Below, piece after piece: positions 43,851 to 57,200 of a DNA stretch of 64,000 bases (position 1 is its first letter; each line of letters starts with the position of its first letter). Below the pieces are notes generated by a model. That model did not search any database. It saw only the letters and a list, made by a program, of their open reading frames with translations, and was not told where the DNA came from. The DNA comes from Sycon ciliatum (taxonomy: Eukaryota; Porifera; Calcarea; Leucosolenida; Sycettidae): assembly GCF_964019385.1 (NCBI RefSeq), contig NC_088650.1, positions 27,494,466 through 27,558,465 on the forward strand, written 5' to 3'. A program made the position numbers and the translations under genes.

Positions 43851-44893
43851 GGAGGAAACCCATGCTTTGGGATGAGGACGGAGATGGATGAGACCTTGAT
43901 TAATTTTATTATTGGATTTCTGCTGCTAATGGGCTATTGTTTGGCAACAAGTGCTGCAATGTTTTCTCTCTAATGCCTCTGCTGTTCCATTCTGTCCCCA
44001 TACATGTACCACCACCACACTGCCCTGGATCTCTCTAGCCCAGTCCCATCTGCTTATGAATATACATGTACATGTACACGTAGAAGGTAGTAGTAGTTGT
44101 TGTTCTTGTCTACATGTACAGTACTCGTATATCCATCATTAATTTTTGCCATTTCCTCAGCGCTACCTTCGACTGTACTACCACGGAGACTAGCACTTAG
44201 CAGCCCTGAGCCTAGACTGAATATGAAGAGGAATGTGATAGATGTGTTTTGAACAGCAAAGGAGCTCTCTAGTCTAGAGGTCTGAGGAGGAGGCCTTGAG
44301 GTCACACCTGACCAAATCAAGTGGTCACTTATCACCTGGGCCAGCTTTCAAGTGCCTGCACAAAAGGAAGAGTCTGCGGTCTTTCAGAAGTCTGAGCTGC
44401 ACACATACGTGTACATGTAGCTGGACAGGACAGACACCACGTAATGCGGAGGAAAGTATCCTAGCACAAACATGACCAAGAGTACATATTGATAATGTAC
44501 TCTTGACCGGACTAAACCGACCCACACGGGCCACAGCAGCACAAGGCAATGCATTCCATCCTTTACTGGTGTGTTTCTCCAGCACTGAATGGATCATACA
44601 TTCATAGCTTGAAGGGCGCCTCAAGCGTGAAACATTGGAAATAGTCTGGGTTGTGGCTGCACGCTGGCTGCAGTACTGTGGACTCATTAATTTATGATAG
44701 GGTTCTACTGTAGATTCGTTTTTTTTTTACGGGGGGTAAGGGGGTAACGGCCTCTTTTACGGGCAAAATAAAGTCATGTAGACGTGACAAAAAAAAAATT
44801 GAGATACCATGAAAGTTAAAATAGAATTTTATTCAAGTACAATACATTGGGAAACTCCAAGAAATTCCACGTAAAACGGACGGAATTCAGTTT

Positions 44894-45259
44894 TCAATGG
44901 CCGATGCCTACCCCAGCACCATCCTGCGTCGACAGGCCTGTCAGGCGCCTTCTAGACCCGCGTAGCCGGAGGTCGACTGCATGGATCACAGCAAATTGGC
45001 TGCGAACTCGCACCCAAGCCATGATGATAGAAAATGGCTTGTCCCACTTGAGGGCGAGGCGACCAGCAAGTCGCTTCTGATAGCTGGCGTATTCGCGATG
45101 TAGCACCCCATCCGTGGAACAAACCAGTGGTGTGAACGACCCGCGGAGGTCCTCGGAGGCCTGACGATACTTCTTTTTCTTCGCGTTGATGATTCGTGCA
45201 TACCGGATTCGATTGTACTTTCTCAAGTAAGTTGGTAACCAGTTACAATGTAGTTTCAA
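44894..45259 (-). pseudogene. C-terminal tail of a retroelement ORF
   Basis: The 121-residue frame contains SFTPLVCSTDGVLHREY, YQKRLAGRLALKWDKPFS and RSQFAVIHAVDLRLRGSR, ending close to the frame end. From memory this STDG...KRLA..LA.KWD...S....W.R....FA.I.A..L.LRG block is the usual C-terminus of non-LTR-type reverse transcriptase ORFs in invertebrates. The RT itself is absent. On the minus strand AATAAAATTC follows 3', then a T run, consistent with the 3' end of a truncated copy. Confidence 0.55.
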
Positions 45260-45411
45260 CTACAAAAGTACAAAGGTCGCATACCGGTACATGTACATCA
45301 TCGTAGCATGTACATGTAAGTACATGTACATTGTACTTTACTTGGACTACAACTCGGACTGGTCATTTGTATGTTGAGTACGTGTAGGGTCCATTGGTAA
45401 CTACTAACTAA

Positions 45412-45812
45412 GGGTGCGTTCTTATATTCTCTAGTAGAAGAAGAAGAAAAGAGAAGTCGAAGAAACTGGGATTACTCAAGAACGGGTCTCGAAGAATTCG
45501 GAGATATTTTGCACATGTCAAGCAAAATGAAGCGCCAAAGGGGCCGCGATCTTGAGTGATGAATACTAGTAATGCACGTGTGCGTATGCGAAAAGGAAAA
45601 TGCGTATACTCATGATGAACACGTGGCTTTTAGTCGTAGTTCGCATGCGCTGATCCCAAACCGCGGGAATCTCCAAGTTTCAACCACCTCTGAAGCTTGG
45701 AGAGCTTTGGAGAGCTTTGGAGAGCCTCCTAAAAGTCGGAGAGGATATAAGAACAGCTCTCGAACTTTTCGGAGAGTCTCCAACTTTTCCGAGAGGATTT
45801 AAGAACGCACCC
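45412..45812. mobile_element. Harbinger-type MITE (GGGTGCGTTCTTA ends, TAA flanks)
   Basis: 401 bp with inverted ends GGGTGCGTTCTTATATTCTCT-like / GGGTGCGTTCTTAAATCCTCT-like and TAA on both sides. Near the right end it carries an 11-bp tandem repeat GGAGAGCTTTG. Confidence 0.8.
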
Positions 45813-46033
45813 TAAGGTTTATGTTGCTACATTGTATCACGTGGGGAAGGTGATTATGGTGTGCAATGACATTATGTGTGACAATAAGTACCAATATCGG
45901 GCTGCTAGATTACTCACCCCATATTACAATGTACATGTACATGTAGTAGAGAGCTGTGTGATACCGTTTTATTCAGAATCGGAGTGTTGAAGTCTACATG
46001 ACATTTTGTGTAGCACAGGCGGGCTAACAATAC

Positions 46034-46407
46034 CAGGGCCGGAGGAAGGAGTTTGGGAGTGGTCCGGCGAACTTTTTAGGGGGTCCGGGGGACCTCCCCC
46101 GGGAGATTTATTTAAAATTTACGTGAAATAGAGCGAATTTGGGCATCTCTAAGGCTCCAGAAAATGCAGAAAATGCAGAAAATTATAGTAAAAGAATACA
46201 AACACAACTTTTTTTTATCCGTGTCAGCCATACAGTGCCGGTCACGGAGTCCTGAGCTACTTAGAAGCACATCACACGTCGGCAATACAGTCGAGTCATG
46301 TACCTCTGGATTTTTTTACACCGGTTTTGCACGAATCACATGGACCATCCAGCTGGGAAAGTGGTCCGGCCATGGCCGGACCAGCCTGACCGGTTCCGCC
46401 GGCCCTG
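46034..46407. mobile_element. MITE with CAGGGCCGG ends and 5-bp AATAC duplication
   Basis: 374 bp; ends CAGGGCCGGAGGAA and CAGGGCCGGCGGAA inverted; AATAC at 46029-46033 and 46408-46412. Contains GGGGGTCCGGGGGACCTCCC CC and GGTCCGGCCATGGCCGGACC palindromes. Fragments with the same words lie at 8677-8730, 11930-12036 and 58158-58200. Confidence 0.75.
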
Positions 46408-47841
46408 AATACATCACCGGAAGTGCAATGACTATGACACACATGTACATTCACATGTTACCCAGTAACAATGGCGGTTGATACTTGTGACTGGTGAGTA
46501 CCAGTTTGTTGGTCTCCTGATTTGAGTGCTTTGTTCCTCAACTGTTTACAATCAGGATATTCATCAGGACATTGATTGTTGTCGGCGGCACTGTGATCCT
46601 CCTGGTTACAAGGCATTTTGCAGACTAATAGTCGAGTCATAGTCAGCACCACATAGCGCCTACAGCACTGGAAATGTGGGCTGGCAATAACCCACTATGT
46701 ACTCCGAAGATACAATCATTGTCATAATTATGATAATGACTATCAGTGTACGTGTACGTTCACATCATTCAATCATTCCAGTCAACAATAGTGGTAGTCT
46801 TAATACTCCCAGTCAGTCTACACGGATTGCCATATCCGATGTACATGACTGATTGTACTTTTGTAGTACCTGAACTCTCTGTCTCTTTTTAATACTTTCA
46901 GCAAGACGCACAGTACAATAACCCTGTACTCTTGCTTTTATATTCTCACTAGACAAATCCTTGATCCTGGATACCTCCTTGCAGTCACCACCTAAGTGTT
47001 GTGGACTCTTCTAGTTCTCCTACCATGATGTACCATACCACCGGCCACTGGCGGCCAAGTGCAGACTACAAAACTGGTTCTCCTTTAGTATGTAATCGTT
47101 TACATTATTGAAGATACCCTTTGATAAGCATTCATGTTCCTGCGAGGAATTCTTGTAATACATGTGCGTGTCTAATCAAACATGCACAATGGACATGTAC
47201 ATGTACGTGTGTACAGATGATGACCGACGTGACCAAGACAAAGAAGTGTATCCAGAGTACAAGGCCATGAGAATACTTCAGTCATGTACATGTACATGTA
47301 GTAGCTAATACATTTTTAGGCTGATTAGATTCCATGCGTACCTACATGTACATGTATTATGTGCATACCTAGCGGGCAACCCTGGTACAGTACGAGTGTG
47401 GTCCATGGTTCCGGTCAGGACAAAAGGTTACTGGACACATTCCAGGCCAACACCTCCCCAGTAGAACTAAGAAGGCGATACCTAATCCGATAGGCGATAT
47501 CCTGAGAACTGATGGAGAAGGGCTGCGCGCTGAGTATAATCAACAATACTCATCGGATACGGCAGACACTTGTGAAGCAGTGAGCAACATGTACCGTCGC
47601 GTCCACATCACTCTGACCCTGTCAGTCACAGCCACAAGTCATACTACTATGTGACCTTGGGTAAACCATCTACGTGTACCTGGTGAAAACAGTAACTACA
47701 CTCTACAGTAACATTGCTAACAAGGTCACAGCAGGAGCAGTATGATGACTGACTGTACTGTAGCTACTAGTACTAGTACTGTACCAAGACTGCAAGAGTA
47801 GATAATGGTATAATTATACACAGAAGCCTTGCTTGGTAACA

Positions 47842-48048
47842 TGTTTTTCGATTTTGACAGCATGTTAGAAGGCGAGGAATTTTCTGAATCCCACCAACCC
47901 CTAGGCTAGAGTAACGAGGGTCCGAACCTGGGTTTTCCCAATACGGTTCAAATGGTCGGAAGACCGGGCCTCTGCCAACCGGGTTATGGTTGTAGTCAGG
48001 AGCACTACTCGTCCTCGCCTTAAAACATGCTGTCAAAATCGAAAAACA
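47842..48048. mobile_element. Inverted-repeat element with tRNA-like core
   Basis: Inverted ends TGTTTTTCGATTTTGACAGC ATGTT with AAGGCGAGGA. On the minus strand the core reads GGTTGGCAGAGGCCCGG then, about 40 nt on, GGTTCGGACCC, resembling tRNA A and B boxes. CAAGAGTAGATAAT occurs just outside on both sides (47793-47806, 48047-48060), though the left copy is 35 bp from the end. Confidence 0.6.
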
Positions 48049-51000
48049 AGAGTAGATAATCTACTCTTGGTACTACCTACTGACACGACTAGCTGTAGGA
48101 ATGTTTGTACAGATACTTGATACTAGTACAGTATTCGTAACTAAAAACTGTGTTCGCAACTTACTTCGCACATTTGCTTTGCAGGTGATGCGTGGACTGT
48201 ATGATAGGCACCAATTAGGCCCTTTCCGTATAATTATCTCTTTACCAGCAGATAGTATCATACCGTAGAAGTCAAGTAGATACTGTACTTGTAACAGAAA
48301 TCAGAATCTAAAATATTACTGTTACTTCTGAAGTACAATGTCAATGGTATTGTGAATTTATCTTTATAGAAGTATGATCCGACCTTGTTCCAGTTTCGTC
48401 GACGTTAGCCAAAGTGTGAGAGAGTGAGATGAAGATACTGAAGTAGTTCAAGATACACAGATTTAATAATGAGAATGGCCCAAATGCATACCCGGGTTCC
48501 TCTGTGAAATGACAGGTGACGTGCAAACCACAAATCGTCCACTGGCCAGTAGAGTAATAACGTAATTATAAAATTAATATACCTGTACATACATGTACAT
48601 GCACATTGTACCAAGAGTAATCTTGATTGTACATGTTCGTGTGTTCCATGCAATGCTTCCTCCTTATCGGTGTTCGCCATAATCAAGGTTGTTGTCGTGC
48701 ATATCGAGGAGATTGTCAGAATTTCAGTAGTCTCAGTAGGTCTTGAAGAAGTCGTGATTCGTAGGATGGAGGCCAGAGCGAAGCGAAGAAGTGAATCTAG
48801 AGATGATTTGACCATTGAGAAGAAAGCGGAGCTTATCATCTTTAGGGAGAAGAATCCTGGCGCGACTCATGTAAGGCGGCATGGGAAGGCACTTTGGACT
48901 AGCACAGTCTACTAGTAGTTGGGAAAGGCCATTTTGGATATTCATCACAAACCGTTATCCTAGAACACGCGTTGAGACCGGCTACGTCCCTGCTCCGTAA
49001 GGGCGGGGTGAATTATTTTGACATTGGTAGATAATACTAGCACATGTAGTGACATGACAGTCTCCGACGCGTCGACGATGGCGATTCTCCGAAAGTAACA
49101 CGTGTTGTCTGCCAGTTGTCCACATGCACAAGCAAAGGCTAGGATTGAGCCGGAGCCAGAGGGACTCTGAGGGACAAGCCGTTAAGTTGTAGGCAGGTAC
49201 ATGCCATGGCGTGACTGTGTGTGTCAGGGGGTCAGAGGTAGGGGTGGGATCAGGGTTAGAGTTGGGTTAGGTTAGGTTTTCACCACCCCTAAAAAGGTTG
49301 AAGCTCGGATTCAGATTACAGTCTGGGGCCGGCGAGTTATTGTTAGATTGCCTTTGTTAGATTACCTACTGTCTGAACAGTGAATCAAGAGGATGTACAT
49401 GACATTGTACACAACCAGGACTCTCCACACTCCCTGTCACCATGGTCACAGTGTGTACAATCATGTACATGTACAATATAGCTGTGAACTAATCAGTGTA
49501 CGTCTATTGGGAAACTTTAAATTGAGTACTGGCATCGACGACACGCCTTCATTAGCCAAACTACATAACAGCACAAACAAATACAACGATAATGTCAAGT
49601 AACACGTTAGTCATCCTCCTTCACGATGACATGCCAACACAACTCCGTCCTACACTGCTACAATCACGATTGTACAAAGTAACACGTTAGTTCAGTATCA
49701 CACAACCAGCGCTAGCAGCGTCCATGCTTCAATTCACTTCAGACTCGCTCTTCACTTGCCGAACAGGATTTCGTAGACCGTTTACTGATCTCACAATGAT
49801 TGTGCAGTCTGTCAGTCATGATTGTATCTCTACCTGATTGTGCTCGGTGTTCATGGACATGGTGTTAGGCATTTTGCCTATTTTCGGATTCGACACCGGT
49901 CCCGTCCGTCACAGATGTACATGTACATGACATGTGCATGATTGTTCAGCACTACGTCGTGACTGTGAGTGTGAAGGTGACCATGAACTAACTAATTACT
50001 TACTTGATAATAATTATTATGATCTGTACTGACTGTAGTGTAGGACTACAAGGAGCATTGTTCTTCAGACTTTCAGTTACTAATCTAGGCTCGTAAAGGT
50101 GAAGGAGGTATCTACCATCTACCTGTGCGGCGATGTATTGATTTTGTTGGTATGCAACTATGCATACATCATGTCCAGTCATACATGTACATACCACCAC
50201 TAGTCACTACACCGTAACATGGCTACAGACTACAGTGGTCTTCTTACTGTCTAGTAAACATGGTAAAAGAGAAGCCACAGAGAGGTTTTACTGAAGCCAC
50301 ACATACTAGTACATGTGACGGTTACCTACTACATAGCCTAGCGGCTACAAGTACAAGGCTACATGTGTGGACGATGTAGCAAAAGCGCAGTGTCCGAATT
50401 CGTCGGGCCACGAACACTGTTACAGAGTCAGTCTATAGTCAGTGTAGATCTACTGGTCTGTTCGGATCGGACTCGAGAGGGAGCGTGCGAGAAGCTCGGT
50501 GAAGGAATTCGGCGTTGTGACAGCATTGACAGCACTATGTCATTCCTGAGAGATGGTCACAGTGGGCCATCGACAATGGCGAGTCAGATCAGGCACACAG
50601 TCAAGTGCTTGCACCGTCCGAGATCCTGTACTCTGCCTGTTCAAAGCTGTTGCAAGAGATTTGTATTTAGGCACGCGATCTGACAGTGACACACACACAC
50701 ACACACACGTACACACACATCAAGAAAACCTCCAACATTTAGGCAACTACTACTAGTAGTAGTATGTCTTGTGCAATCCGAGCAAGGCGAGTGTCAGTCA
50801 AATGCTACGCCACCAACCTTACGCTGCGTAGCCACAGGTTTTCAGCGTTTCTGCCAGTATTGACAGCTCAATCTCGAGGCATCTTGGACAAAACTGCTTC
50901 ACCCTGCATACCAACACAGGCTACCTGACCAACCTACCGACTTTGAAATACTTGACACAGTACAGATACTGAGATAGTGGCAGTACTCACGCGAACGCGC

Positions 51001-51289
51001 ACCGGTGTGCTCTTTTTGAAATTTTTCAGACGAAGAGCCGGAGAGCAGAGCAGGTTTAGTCACTTCAACTCTCGAGGGCGTTCAGCGTCGATCATCCTTC
51101 ATAACCACGCTGGTACAGCGCTAGCTGAAATCTTCGTCAGAGCCCTCTCTAACAGTAACAAGTGTGTCAATGCTCTTCCAAAAGCAGACGAGTCTCAGTT
51201 ACACCAACTACATAGCCAACCTAGTGTCGTGAAAGTAGCAGTTAGTTCGAACGACGAGCGTTTTCGTGTGAGCCTTTCGTCCACTCCCG

Positions 51290-54200
51290 ATGAGTAGTCA
51301 CCATCGCTCCACACGATGGACCGGTGTTGCCGGTAGTGGACGTTCATCCACTAGCTCGTTATTGACATCCGATCCTTCGGGAAACAAGCCAGGCGCCACT
51401 GGCCCTGGCAGCAGCAGGGGTGCCCCCAGTGCCAGCAACTACAGACCCGCTGCTGCTAAACTCTACGTTTCGTCTTCGGCGTCCTCTAGTCCTCGCACGC
51501 AACAGCGCTATCAGCAGCAGATAGCGAACAGTGTCGCTAGTAGCGGACCCCCAACCCACCTCCATTTTCACAACCAACAGCAGCAGAACGCTCAAACCGT
51601 CGTCACAGTCCACGGCAGCAGCAGCAGCAGCAGCGCTCACAGAGTCAGTACGTCTGCGCCTGGCAGTACAGTTGCCTCTCGTGCAGGTACGCTGAATTCC
51701 TCTTCAGCAAATAGCAATTACTCCGCTTCCGGCGCAGACGGGCAAGTAGTAGGCGAGGTGTCTTCAAGGGGAGGGAATCGAACACAAGATTTTACGCAGT
51801 CCAGTGCACGAGGTGACCTATCCTCGACCACCGCGGACGGACCCGGTTTGGATGGGTACCGCAACGACCAACTGGTGGCGTTCCCAGCGGCTATAGGGGA
51901 CGAAATAGAATTTCGCGGCGGCTCCGCAAGCGCTGGTCATCGGAGCACATCTCGCGCATCTTCATCCGCTGCAACTCCGGACCTCCGCGGTGCTCGCGAC
52001 GATCAGCGACACCAGCATCAAGAAGGCGCAGCGGACAGTGCCTCTCCTGAGCTCACAGAGAGCGGTCAGGAATCTCCTCTGCGCCGTGGTCCAAGCTCCG
52101 CAGCGCTCGCCTCACGCCGTCTAGCGGACGCACTGGAGAACGACGAAGTGGGAGCGCTGTACAACACATATCGCGACGAGTGGTCTCCCGAACCTATAAA
52201 TACTGCTGTGGATCCGTCCAAGCCTATGCAACAGAAGCACCGACCTGCCAGCGCAGCGTCAGTTCTACCCTTGTCCGAAGCTCACCGAGGCACAACTAGT
52301 AACGTTACTTACTTTTCAGACGAGCAGGAACCGTCCTCAGCACCAGAAGCAGCACCGGTTGGCGGTCAACCTCACGGCTCACAGCTGCCTGGGATCAGCG
52401 AATCGGGCAGTGTGGTGGATTTGGATGCTCCGCCGCCCCGACCTCCTCCGCCGTCGGAGAGCGCCATATCATCGCCAGCTTCTGTTGCAGCTGGTGGCCC
52501 CAGTAGCACAGTCAGTGCTGTGAACAACAACAGTACTGTCAGTAGCAGCGTTAGTATTTCTACAGCTGCCAGTGGAAACAGTAGCAACACTACCACCACC
52601 AGTAGCAGCACCAATAACAACAGCAGCAGCGGTAACGGTAGCAGTACAGTGTTTAGCAGTACAACCATTCCCATCGCCAGTGGTGGCGAGAATATCAAAA
52701 CGTCGGGTGCCAGTCGCCAGTTCCAGGGCCCGACGTCGCGCAACCGTCGCCCCTTGCTCAGCACCGATAGTGGTGTACTACAGGAACTAGGAGAGACGCA
52801 CGGAAGCACCGCCACCACCACCACCGCCGCCGTGATGAACGGCTCGGTTGCCACGGGAACAGGCCATGCTGCCATGGTGACGCCGCCGCAGTCGGTTGCC
52901 AAGACCGAGTCGGCGTACAGCGAGTCGTTTGTTGGCAATCGGGTGCCGGTGAACGGGCTGAAGCACATCTCCCGCAGTACACAGCCCAGCAGCATCACGG
53001 CTGCCAGCACTGTCATCTCGGTCAACACCGGCTTGGAGCAGAGGCTGATGGATCGCAGCGCCAGCAACACGCCGTTGTCGCAGACGAGGAACTTCACGAC
53101 GTTCACCGGCGGCTCTGGCGCGTCCACCGTCGGATACGCATCCAACGGCTTAGCGCCAACTGCTGCTAGCAACACCACCGCGGTCGCCAATGAAGATGGC
53201 CCGTCTCCCACGGTTTCCATGGCGAGATCGTACGGCAGTCGGCAAGCTATCGCGGCAATGCGCCAGTCTGGATCCAGCACACCTCGCTACATCGCCTCCG
53301 GCGAACGCACCTCTCCGCCGGAGGACATGTACTACGAGAACACGGACGAGTATCCGAGCGAGGCCAACGGTGGAACGATGCAAAGCGGCGGCAACGCCAC
53401 GAGTGCTGTCGCTGCGAACAACAGTACAGCAGCAGCTGGCCTGGTTCCTGGCACGACCCACCCAGGCCCACTGGATAAGCAAGTCAGTGAAACAGGCAAG
53501 TGACCCTCGGCTTTCTAGTGTTATGCTGCTGTGTAGGATAGTCGTCTCCGAATACAAGGAAGGCACAGGGATGATGGGCCAGCGGTGGGATCTACTGGCA
53601 GTGTATTGCAACTAGAGTAGAGAAAAACTACGACTTGCATGCATGAAAAGGAAAAGAAAGTGCTCATTGCTGCATTGTGTGCGCATGGCATGAGTGCAGT
53701 CATACCAGCCCATTCCACTGTAGCATAAGGGAGAGAGGTAACAGTGGCTACACCAACTCCGAGTTTCACAGTCTAACTAAATGATCGTCAGGAGAATGAG
53801 AAGGAAAGCTCTTGGCCAGATTGCGACTTTGTAGCTTAGAGAGCGTGTGCGGGCTGGCACGTGCATTTACCGCCCTTTTTGCCAGGTGCCACAGTTTCTA
53901 CCACTATTACGCAAACAAGAGGTAGCAATGTTCCTCTCTGCCTGTTGTATGAGTCAGCTCTACTTGAGGGTGTTCAATGGGCACTATTCGTTCGCTGGGG
54001 TATTACACTTGTGTAGCAGCGCCACTTGATGCACTGGATTCACGTTTCCTATGGCCACAATGCAGATATTAGAGCTAAAAACAATGTACCCTCAAACTGA
54101 TACATGTACCATTGCCCTAGTGTTTGCTAAAATCACGATATGAACTGACAGGGAGGTGACGAGAACTCGAACTACTCTGCTACCCAAGTTGTGGTATTGC

Positions 54201-57200
54201 AACATCGGTCTATCCATGATCATTGATGGGTGTCACCCAGATGCCACCCACGCATGTCCAACCAGTACTTTTCTCTCCTAGCACATCATGGAACGAAGTT
54301 AGGAGTTAGTTCTTGCATGCTTTGAAAGCTTGTGCATACCAGTCTTCGCTGGTGATGGGTGAAGTAGCTGTGGGCTGTCTCCCCCACACACCTTTTGGAC
54401 CCATGGGTCTATTTCCATCGCCCACGTGTGAGATCGTTGCAAACCAGCGTTGCACCTGTTGGATTGTAGAAGCTCTACACACAACAACATGGAATACAGT
54501 CATTTCGGGTGGGCACGAGAACCAAGTACGGGCTAGCAGATATCAGCGCCACCTCACACACCTATGTGCACACGTGCATCCGGCGTGTAAATGTTGTCTT
54601 TGCTGTCAAATTTGCACTCCTAGCGTGTGCGTGGTGTTGGTGCTGAGTGACATCTTTCTGCCTTGTGTCATTTTAAAAGAAGTCTGACCGACAGACCTCT
54701 GTTTCCCACATTCTATGGTACAGCACAGTTGTTACATTGTGCATCTGATAGAATAGTTGTAGGTTCTACAAATAGCCGAAGAGAACAATAAACTGAGTTA
54801 GTCGTAACTCAGAGCTTTCCGTTAAGACGATCCTCAGACAACAACTAGTTGTAAGGGGTTGTGTAGAGAATGTGTTCTATCTCTCCGTATGGCTCAGGCA
54901 CGCAAGGTAGTAACAACTCGGACCTCCCGCCGCCACCCTCCGCGGCCAGCCAAGACAACTTGCTCGCCGATGCCAGCGCAATGACAAACGACCCGATGAG
55001 TCAGCATCGACACGAGGGCTCCGTCGGCGAGGCCGGTTCTGTGACGCTGGACGTTCTGCCCCGCGGGGCCAGCCCGCTAAATCAGGGTCCCGGTGGCACA
55101 ACGCCGCAGCCGGCCCGTGGAATGACACCGCCAATGACGCACACACGCCATGGTGAGTTGAATGTTGCTGTACGATAGTCTGATCTCGTCCACAAATACA
55201 GTGAAACCTGTCTAAGACGACCGCTCAAGGGACCTGTAAAACGCGGTCTCTGTTACCAGGTGGTCTCCGTAGCCAGGTCATTTGACTGGAACTAGCATCC
55301 ATTGGTCCTGGGTTCAGTGGTCTTCTAGGACAGGTGGTTGCCTTATCCAAGTTGACAGATTTACTGTACTATACTAGTAAATGCATGAAAGGTCTCTGCT
55401 CCCACCGGTTCTGAATCACCAGGAAATTGACCTGTACACATCTATTGACAAACCTGCTGTTACACATCCGTGTGTGATACTTACTCTACACTCTTCAAAC
55501 ACATCCCGCATGTGTGTGATACTTACATTACACTCTTCAAACACATCCTCGCGTACGCCCATTCTTGTCTGTACTATTCAGAGTCTGCACCCGTCGGCGG
55601 TCGTCCCCAAGCCAGCACACCCACCGGCGGCTCTGCAGTGCATCACCGTGTCTCCAGCCAGCCGTCCAGCGCTGCAATGCATCACGGCATCACGCCGACA
55701 CGGTCCACCACGTCGACCGGCGGCGGCGGCGGTGGTGTTCCCCGATCGCCGTGGCAACGCAAGCACCTGTACCGCCTGTGCCAGTCGAGCGGCTCGCAGA
55801 GTCCGCTGCTGCATAGCATTCCGCCGAGGTCGCTGGATCGCCTCGGCCTGTTCCTGAACCGCTTTCTGTACCGCGTGATGTGCCAGGCACGATCGTTATC
55901 AAATTCCATACAGTACTGTAGCCATCATGAAGTTCTCACGGCTATAATGCTGGTTGCACCGGCCAGTATTGCCGAAGGTTGCATTGCGGCAGCTATCAAG
56001 GCTCGGCTAGCCTACACAGTGTCGGCCAACACGGCCCGCTCGCGCACATCCAAGAGCCACCGCTGTGACCTGGTACTGCCCGTGTCACGCATACATCAGT
56101 GGCTGCACATCATGCAGGTGGCCGCGGTCATATCGGACTGCGCTGCCGTGTATCTAACCGCCGCCACGGAGCACCTTGGCCAGCAGATCATCGGCCGGGT
56201 CATAGCCGAGAGTGGCCGGAGTCCCACTGCCGGCCTGCGCGGATCCATAGCCGAAGAATCGCGCGAGTCGACGCCAGTATCGCTATCTAATGCATCCACT
56301 GCTGATAGCCGAGTGCCGCTGCGTGATGCTCTGCAAGCAACACAGGTACTGAGTGTTGACACACTGGACTATGCAGTCAGTTGTTCACCTGAGATCTGGT
56401 CTATCGTGCAACAGCATCCGTTTCTTGTCACCCCCAAGGCCGTGCCCATCTCGAACAGCCCGTCGTCCATGTCGCAGCTCGGTCACGCGCTCGGAGAAGT
56501 CAGACACCCGTGGGAATCCAGCATGCAGTCGCTGAGCCTATCTTCATCTGACCGTGACTCGTGGAAAGCTAACCAGCACCCACGCGCACCGTCGGCAGCG
56601 TCAAATGTAAGCAGTATGCACTGCATAATTGTAGTATGCACTGCATAATTGTAGTATGCACTGAATAATTGTAGTATGCACTGAATAATTGTAGTATGCA
56701 CTGAATAATTGTAGTATGCACTGCATAATTGTAGTATGCACTGCATAATTGTAGTGCAGTGAGTTACTGTTGGGTACCCAAGAACTGGAGGGGCGGGGGG
56801 GGGGGGGAGGGGGGGGATCAACGTTGCCACTTAGGCCGCTCTAGTGTCTCATGCATTGCTGTCTACGTGCAGTTGACACAGTATGTATAGTATCGGCACA
56901 CACTACTCTTTGCTGCCCACCAGTTCTGCTGTAGTCCATGATCATGAGCATCTTCTCGTGTTAGTCATCAATCAGTAGTACTAGTACTAGTACACTAAAA
57001 CACTAGTTACTGCTTTCAGGTTCATACTAACCAGTCGTCTGACAACTGCTACTTCATATACGACATTTTGGAATTGCCACTGATGTGTTATGACGAATAT
57101 ATACCGGTGCTCCGAACTCTGTTGCTCTGTTTCCAGACGACTGATTCCACTACTTCTTCAGCCGTCGGTAGTCCTGGTCACCAGAGCGGCCGCGCATCAG

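Larger units (their letters stand above)
42176..51289. other. Intergenic region without a confirmed host gene
   Basis: 9.1 kb between MKRN2OS and the ABTB-type gene. I found only mobile-element pieces (listed separately), a (CA)n tract at 43782-43850, many TACATGTAC palindromes and short ORFs without known motifs. The last few hundred bases must hold the ABTB-type 5' UTR; noncoding exons further left cannot be excluded. Confidence 0.6.

Noticed and set aside
48670-48915. ORF with KRRSESRDDLTIEKKAELII, resembling the start of a pogo/CENP-B transposase helix-turn-helix
   Set aside because: Only about 30 residues look similar, no DDE domain or inverted ends were found, so it is too short to call.
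50977-51297. ORF overlapping the ABTB-type start codon
   Set aside because: It begins at GTG, ends at the TAG overlapping the ATG at 51290 and has no motif; read as 5' UTR.
52372-53280. 302-residue minus-strand ORF inside the Ser-rich exon
   Set aside because: Shadow of a repetitive coding exon on the other strand; no domain or codon logic.
51290-53503. Exon 1 of the ABTB-type gene as a free-standing 737-residue protein
   Set aside because: The frame continues in phase into 54898 through a GC donor; the stop at 53501-53503 is two codons past it.
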